DNA of 8,402 nt from Candidatus Nealsoniibacteriota bacterium. Its GTDB lineage: Bacteria; Patescibacteriota; Minisyncoccia; Minisyncoccales; RBG-13-42-11. Below the pieces are notes generated by a model. It was not told the DNA's origin and made no database searches. It saw nothing but the letters and a program-made list of their open reading frames with translations. The translations under genes and the position numbers were made by a program. Of this stretch, positions 5,300 through 8,402 are shown piece by piece. The stretch lies in the NCBI GenBank assembly GCA_003556525.1, contig PWRH01000087.1, positions 1-8,402 of the forward strand, given 5' to 3'. Each line of letters starts with the position of its first letter. Position 1 is the first letter of the stretch.

Positions 5300-6230
5300 A
5301 GTTGCAATAATTGGTGCCGGAGTTAACGGGCTTTATTTGGCTTGGAAATTGGCTCAGGCCGGAAACAATGTTGTTGTTTTTGAAAAAAGAAATAAAATTG
5401 GCAAAGAGGCTTGCTCCGGTTTATTTTCTCAAAAAATTTTAGAATTTATTCCTGAAAGCGAAAAGCTGGTTGAAAATAAAATAAAATCGGTTTTGATTAA
5501 TTTTCCAAAAAAAAGATTAAAAGTTTCTTTTAAAAACGATTTTTTGGTTATTGATCATTCCAAACTTGATAATTTAACAGCTGAATTGGCTCAAAAATCC
5601 GGGGCAAAAATTATTTTAAATCAGGAACATCTTAAAAAAGAAGATTTATTGGCTGATTTTAACCGGGTAATAGGCTGTGATGGAGCCAATTCAATGGTTA
5701 GGGGCTGGTTTAATTCTTCCAAGCAGCAATTTTTTTTGGGAATTCAGGGTTTTGAAAAAAAAGAAAATAATTTAGATTATGTTGAAGTTTGGCCCACTGA
5801 CAATGGATTTATTTGGAAAATTCCCAAAGGTAAACAAACCGAATGGGGGATTATGGAAGATCCTAAAAAAGCAAAATTACTCCTTGATAATTTTATAGAA
5901 AAAAATAATCTTTCTTTAACGGATATTAGGGCTTCTTTAATACCTAAAAAATTTTTTATCCCCAAAAATAAATTAATTACTATTTGCGGGGATGCAGCCG
6001 GTTTAATTAAGCCCTGGTCCGGTGGGGGAGTTATTTGGGGTTTGATAGCGGCAGATTTAATTTTAAAAAATTTTCCTTGTTTTTTGAGCTATCAAAAAAA
6101 AGCGAAAAGATTTTTTTTGCCAAAAATTATTTTTTCAAAAACAATGGTAAGGTTTGTTTATTTTTTCGGATTCAATCTGCCTTGGTTAATACCAAAAAAT
6201 AATTCTATTAAAGACGATTTTTTATTTTAA
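5286..6230 (+). CDS. FAD-dependent oxidoreductase, geranylgeranyl reductase-like
   Basis: 314 residues from ATG 5286, chosen because the Rossmann fold begins at once (MKTNKVAIIGAGVNGLYLAW); further in-frame sequence upstream would add unrelated residues. The motifs, in order, are GxGxxG at 10-15 with acidic Glu33 ending strand two, EACSG at 41-45 (the Cys-x-Gly position of geranylgeranyl reductases), GCDGANS at 130-136, and the second FAD motif GDAAGLIKPWSGGG at 235-248. This set is typical of the GGR/para-hydroxybenzoate-hydroxylase fold, whose GGR members reduce double bonds of isoprenoid chains. The C-terminus (about 285-303) is hydrophobic and could touch the membrane. The stop overlaps the ATG of the prenyltransferase (TAATG), so the two are translationally coupled. 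I infer reduction of a polyprenyl chain made by that neighbour. A monooxygenase or other flavoenzyme role is possible. Confidence 0.75.
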   Translation: MKTNKVAIIGAGVNGLYLAWKLAQAGNNVVVFEKRNKIGKEACSGLFSQKILEFIPESEKLVENKIKSVLINFPKKRLKVSFKNDFLVIDHSKLDNLTAELAQKSGAKIILNQEHLKKEDLLADFNRVIGCDGANSMVRGWFNSSKQQFFLGIQGFEKKENNLDYVEVWPTDNGFIWKIPKGKQTEWGIMEDPKKAKLLLDNFIEKNNLSLTDIRASLIPKKFFIPKNKLITICGDAAGLIKPWSGGGVIWGLIAADLILKNFPCFLSYQKKAKRFFLPKIIFSKTMVRFVYFFGFNLPWLIPKNNSIKDDFLF

Positions 6231-6940
6231 TGGACAATAAATTAAAACACATAGCAATTATTCCCGACGGCAATCGGCGCTGGGCTGAGAAAAAACTTTT
6301 AAAGCCCTGGTTTGGGCATAAAAAAGGATCAACCTCGTTTGAAGAGATTTTAGAAAAAAGCCGGGAGTTGAATATTCCTTATCTTACGTTTTGGGCCGGA
6401 TCTTGGGATAATCTAACAAAAAGACCCAAGGAAGAGGTTAATTTTTTATTTAAGATTTATAATGACAACTTTGAAAGAATAATTAAAGACAAAAGAATTC
6501 ATCAAGATAAGGTTAGGGTTGATGTTTTGGGCCGTTGGAGAGAAGTAATGCCTGAAAAAACCAAAGAAACAATTAAAAAAGCAATAGCTTCTACAAAAAA
6601 TTACAACAAATTTTTTTTAACTTTTCTTTTGGCTTACAATGGAACGGATGAAATGTTTGACTGTATTAAAAAAATTATGAAAAAAAATAAAGTCAAAAAT
6701 TCGGAAATTAACGGAGAGTTAATAAAAAACAATCTTTGGACAAAAAATTTGCCTTCGGTAGATCTTGTTATCAGAACCGGAGCTGACAAAGATCCCCATA
6801 ATTCAGCCGGTTTTATGATGTGGGATACAGCCTATTCCCAGTTTCATTTTACCAAAACTCTTTTTCCCGACTTTAAACCAAAAGAATTTTTAGGAATTGT
6901 TAACGATTATTTTAAAAGGCAAAGAAGGTTGGGTGCCTAA
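6230..6940 (+). CDS. uppS: cis-prenyltransferase, UppS family (divergent active site)
   Basis: 236 residues, normal for undecaprenyl diphosphate synthases, which add isopentenyl units in cis to make the lipid carrier for peptidoglycan and glycans. Conserved region I is HIAIIPDGNRRWA at 7-19, with catalytic Asp13, and His30 is 17 residues later as in E. coli (Asp26/His43). Later regions are TFWAGSWDNLTKRP at 53-66, AYNGTDEM at 135-142, IRTG at 181-184 and AYSQFHF at 201-207, ending in RQRRLG. Several positions differ from classical UppS: STENW becomes SWDNL, NYGGR becomes AYNGT, the Arg after RTSGE is replaced by a longer KDPHNSAG loop, and the magnesium-associated Glu (E213 in E. coli) is Gln204. 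The fold call is firm. Product length and metal use are less certain. It is coupled to the reductase gene by a one-base overlap. Confidence 0.88.
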   Translation: MDNKLKHIAIIPDGNRRWAEKKLLKPWFGHKKGSTSFEEILEKSRELNIPYLTFWAGSWDNLTKRPKEEVNFLFKIYNDNFERIIKDKRIHQDKVRVDVLGRWREVMPEKTKETIKKAIASTKNYNKFFLTFLLAYNGTDEMFDCIKKIMKKNKVKNSEINGELIKNNLWTKNLPSVDLVIRTGADKDPHNSAGFMMWDTAYSQFHFTKTLFPDFKPKEFLGIVNDYFKRQRRLGA

Positions 6941-6945
6941 AATAT

Positions 6946-6974
6946 TTGAAAAAAATATTAAAATATTATATAAA
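6946..6974 (+). promoter_or_regulatory. Sigma70-type promoter for the repeat-protein gene at 7008
   Basis: TTGAAA (6946-6951), a 17-base spacer and TATAAA (6969-6974), each 5 of 6 to consensus. Predicted transcription starts near 6981. An A/T-only inverted repeat (6941-6947 with 6953-6959) overlaps the -35. Confidence 0.6.
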
Positions 6975-6991
6975 GATAAGAGCTACTTATT

Positions 6992-7000
6992 AAAGGAGGT
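6992..7000 (+). promoter_or_regulatory. Ribosome binding site AAAGGAGGT, decides the TTG start at 7008
   Basis: Continues to AAAGGAGGTGAT (6992-7003), a near-perfect match to the 16S 3' end, 7 bases before TTG 7008. This fixes a non-ATG start; there is no in-frame ATG near the beginning of the frame. Confidence 0.8.
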
Positions 7001-7007
7001 GATATAG

Positions 7008-7349
7008 TTGGACTTTGAAGAAGTCAAAGAAAAGTATCAATATGAATGGGTCGGTTTTTTGTCCGAAGGATTTATTTCGGTTCAAAAAAATGGAGAATTT
7101 TTTCATGCTTTGCCTGACGGAAGGCCGGCTTACAGTCAAAGATACGATTGGGTTTTGCCTTTTTCTGAAGGGCTGGCTGTAGTGAGGAAAGGAGGCAAGT
7201 CATTTCACATTTCAACAAACGGGGAACCGGCTTATATAGAAAAATACGATTGGACCTGGTCTTTTTTTAAGGGCTTGGCTAAAGTACAGCCAAACAGGCA
7301 GGATGATTATTATTTTTTTATCCGGCCTGACGGAAGTAGGGTAGAATAG
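7008..7349 (+). CDS. WG-like beta-repeat protein of three 34-residue units
   Basis: 113 residues from a TTG start fixed by the strong ribosome binding site 7 bases upstream. After an 11-residue leader (MDFEEVKEKYQ) the whole protein is three repeats of exactly 34 residues, at 12-45, 46-79 and 80-113. The shared pattern is Y(D/E)W, then F-x-(E/K)-G-(L/F)-(A/I)-x-V, then FH, then (D/N)-G and PAY, with Arg or Lys closing units one and two. This resembles WG/KWG-type repeats that form beta structures and often mediate binding; no catalytic motif is visible. There is no signal peptide or membrane segment. The third unit is the most diverged and ends with DGSRVE, a natural cap. The gene has its own promoter and terminator. 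Its first bases (TTGGACTTTG) nearly match those of the 65-aa gene (GTGGACTTTG). Function unknown. Confidence 0.8.
   Translation: MDFEEVKEKYQYEWVGFLSEGFISVQKNGEFFHALPDGRPAYSQRYDWVLPFSEGLAVVRKGGKSFHISTNGEPAYIEKYDWTWSFFKGLAKVQPNRQDDYYFFIRPDGSRVE
7041..7346 (+). repeat. Three tandem 102-bp coding repeats
   Basis: Units 7041-7142, 7143-7244 and 7245-7346 each encode 34 residues beginning Y(D/E)W. Similarity is clear in protein but moderate in DNA, so these are old duplications. Confidence 0.75.
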
Positions 7350-7357
7350 CTTATCTT

Positions 7358-7391
7358 ACCTTTGGATTTTAACTTTCCAAAGGTTTTTTTT
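7358..7391 (+). terminator. Rho-independent terminator after the repeat-protein gene
   Basis: A perfect 9-bp stem, ACCTTTGGA (7358-7366) with TCCAAAGGT (7376-7384), around a 9-base loop, then eight T (7384-7391). The next promoter's extended -10 begins two bases after the T-run. Confidence 0.9.
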
Positions 7392-7392
7392 A

Positions 7393-7401
7393 TGTTAAAA
7401 T
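7393..7401 (+). promoter_or_regulatory. Extended -10 promoter for the nuclease/murI genes, predicted leaderless
   Basis: TGTTAAAAT is an extended -10 (TG-n-TAAAAT). It ends 6 bases before ATG 7408, placing transcription start at the ATG. The -35 position falls in the preceding terminator stem and matches poorly (TTTCCA with a 16-base spacer), which an extended -10 can tolerate. No SD precedes the ATG. Confidence 0.55.
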
Positions 7402-7407
7402 AAAAAA

Positions 7408-8091
7408 ATGAGTAATGATCAGATAAAAATTTCTCCGAATTCTCTAAACCTGTATTATGAGTGTCGGTTATGTTTTTGGCTTGATAAAAAAAAGAAAATA
7501 AAGAGGCCTCAGCCGTATCCTTATGCCCTGAATATGGCGGTTGACTTTCTCTTGAAGCAAGAATTTGACAAATATAGAAAAAAAAGAGAACTTCATCCTT
7601 TGCTTGTAGCAAACAATATTCCAGCCAAGCTTTTTTCCAATCAAAAATTACTTGATCAGTGGAGGAATAATTTAAAAGGAATCAGCTACTACGATGCCGA
7701 GCTTGATGCTACGCTTTTTGGGGCAGTAGACGATATTTTGGAATTTTCTGACGGAAAATTGGCCCCAATGGACTATAAGTCAACAGGCAGTAAAGTAGCC
7801 AATGTTTACGACAGATTTCAGCTACAAATGGATATTTACACCTTTTTATTGGAAAAAAACAATTATCAAACCGTTAGAAAGGGTTGCTTGGCTTTCTATA
7901 TTGTAGACAAAGAAAGCGGTTTTATCGACAGATTGCCCTTTAAGAAAGAAATTCATGTTATTGACACTGACCCGTCTTATGTTAGAGGCGTTTTTAAAGA
8001 AGCGGTAAACTTATTAAGAAAAGATGCTCCATTATCCCATAATTTGGATTGTAAATACGGTCAATGGCTGGAACAGGCGAGCAATTTATGA
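7408..8091 (+). CDS. PD-(D/E)XK nuclease domain protein, RecB/Cas4-like
   Basis: 227 residues. The N-terminus ISPNSLNLYYECRLCFWL (8-25) matches the opening helix of RecB-type nucleases. The active-site motifs are GAVDDILEF (105-113, metal ligand Asp108), then MDYKSTGS with Asp122 and Lys124, then QLQMDIY (138-144), the Q-x-x-x-Y-type helix. This is the PDDEXK_1 pattern of AddB, RecB and Cas4 relatives. Cys occur at 19, 22 and 215, so the four-Cys iron-sulfur cluster of Cas4/AddB is absent or incomplete; in the C-terminal DCKYGQW a Gly stands where a second Cys of C-x2-C would be expected. No helicase domain is attached and no cas genes are seen nearby, so I read it as a stand-alone DNA repair or processing nuclease. 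ATG 7408 has no SD. Its TGA overlaps the murI start by four bases (ATGA), indicating coupling. Confidence 0.82.
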   Translation: MSNDQIKISPNSLNLYYECRLCFWLDKKKKIKRPQPYPYALNMAVDFLLKQEFDKYRKKRELHPLLVANNIPAKLFSNQKLLDQWRNNLKGISYYDAELDATLFGAVDDILEFSDGKLAPMDYKSTGSKVANVYDRFQLQMDIYTFLLEKNNYQTVRKGCLAFYIVDKESGFIDRLPFKKEIHVIDTDPSYVRGVFKEAVNLLRKDAPLSHNLDCKYGQWLEQASNL

Positions 8092-8402
8092 AAAATTTTT
8101 CAATAGGTGTTTTTGATTCCGGTTTTGGCGGGCTCAATATAATGAAAGAAATTGTTTTAAAGCTGCCAAAATATAATTACATATATTTGGCTGATACGGC
8201 AAGAGCTCCTTACGGTAGTCGTTCCAAAGAAACAATTTATAGCTTTACAAAACAAGCAGTAGAATTTCTTTTTAAACAAAACTGCCAATTGGTTATTTTG
8301 GCTTGCAACACAGCTTCAGCCTTGGCACTTCGAAAAATTCAAAAAGAATATTTACCTCGATATTATCCCGGCAGGCGGGTTTTGGGAGTTATTATTCCTG
8401 TA
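8088..8402 (+). CDS. murI: Glutamate racemase, N-terminal part (3' end outside window)
   Basis: 105 residues are visible, open to the last base. The enzyme converts L-glutamate to D-glutamate for peptidoglycan. Family motifs are clear: SIGVFDSGFGGL at 5-16 with catalytic Asp10, YLADTARAPYG at 33-43, LACNTASA at 71-78 with catalytic Cys73, and VLGVIIPV at the window edge. The second catalytic Cys lies beyond the window. The ATG at 8088 overlaps the nuclease stop (ATGA), so translation is likely coupled and both share the promoter at 7393. The gene supports a peptidoglycan-making cell and fits the UppS-family gene upstream. Confidence 0.95.
   Translation, partial: MKNFSIGVFDSGFGGLNIMKEIVLKLPKYNYIYLADTARAPYGSRSKETIYSFTKQAVEFLFKQNCQLVILACNTASALALRKIQKEYLPRYYPGRRVLGVIIPV

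Noticed and set aside
5777..5965. Minus-strand open frame of 62 codons
   Set aside because: It is antisense to the flavoprotein gene, with no start signals or recognisable product.
6941..6959. Hairpin after the uppS gene as a terminator
   Set aside because: The 7-bp stem is all A/T and has no following T-run; it overlaps the -35 of the next promoter.
7310..7612. Minus-strand open frame of 100 codons
   Set aside because: It crosses the end of the repeat gene, a terminator and the nuclease start on the opposite strand; the composition is that of a shadow frame.
7408..8091. Cas4 of a CRISPR system
   Set aside because: There are no repeats/spacers or other cas genes in the window, and the Cys cluster is incomplete; a generic RecB-like nuclease is safer.
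1..8402. Alternative genetic code (TGA as glycine, as in Gracilibacteria/SR1)
   Set aside because: No gene contains in-frame TGA, glycine is encoded by GGN throughout, and TGA ends the nuclease at the expected place.

Overview
The window looks like a piece of a small, AT-rich genome from the Candidate Phyla Radiation (Patescibacteria), most likely Parcubacteria-like. The reasons are tight gene packing, a CTP synthase with the CPR-style N-terminal motif (GGVMSGIGKG, MNPVEHGEVF), a cis-prenyltransferase of the divergent 'IRTG...PHNSAGFMMW' type, a bL9 gene, and several short orphan genes. The lineage is inferred from motif recognition and has not been tested by phylogeny. The standard genetic code fits: no in-frame TGA lies inside any called gene, and TGA ends the nuclease gene.

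Layout, left to right. (1) 1-426 is the C-terminal part of an NadR/Ttd14-like AAA NTPase. It is much richer in G+C than the rest (63 of the first 120 bases). A 65-aa membrane protein with a polybasic tail follows it and is closed by a terminator. (2) 675-1377 holds two single-gene units, each with its own promoter, strong Shine-Dalgarno (SD) sequence and hairpin terminator. They encode orphan proteins of 58 and 74 aa. (3) 1420-4790 is a same-strand housekeeping run: an S41 C-terminal processing protease, ribosomal protein bL9 and CTP synthase. Ribosomal protein bL27 converges on it from the minus strand, with one base between the stop codons. (4) 5123-6940 is an overlapping trio: a 58-aa single-pass membrane protein, a geranylgeranyl-reductase-like flavoprotein and a cis-prenyltransferase (UppS family). 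Together these suggest synthesis and perhaps partial saturation of a polyprenyl lipid carrier. (5) 6946-7391 is another self-contained unit, encoding a protein made of three 34-residue WG-like repeats. (6) 7408 to the end holds a RecB/Cas4-like PD-(D/E)XK nuclease gene overlapping by ATGA with the start of glutamate racemase (murI), which runs off the window.

The most striking pattern is two ways of starting translation. The four small orphan genes share a nearly invariant AAAGG(A/G)GGT box 7-8 bases before the start. The protease, bL9 and nuclease genes lack an SD and instead have a -10-like box 6-7 bases before the ATG, as expected of leaderless mRNAs; the remaining conserved genes also lack an SD or are coupled by overlap. 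Cell-envelope biology recurs (protease, prenyltransferase, reductase, glutamate racemase, two small membrane proteins). No mobile element, CRISPR array, tRNA or rRNA was seen, and no gene-free stretch exceeds 300 bases.
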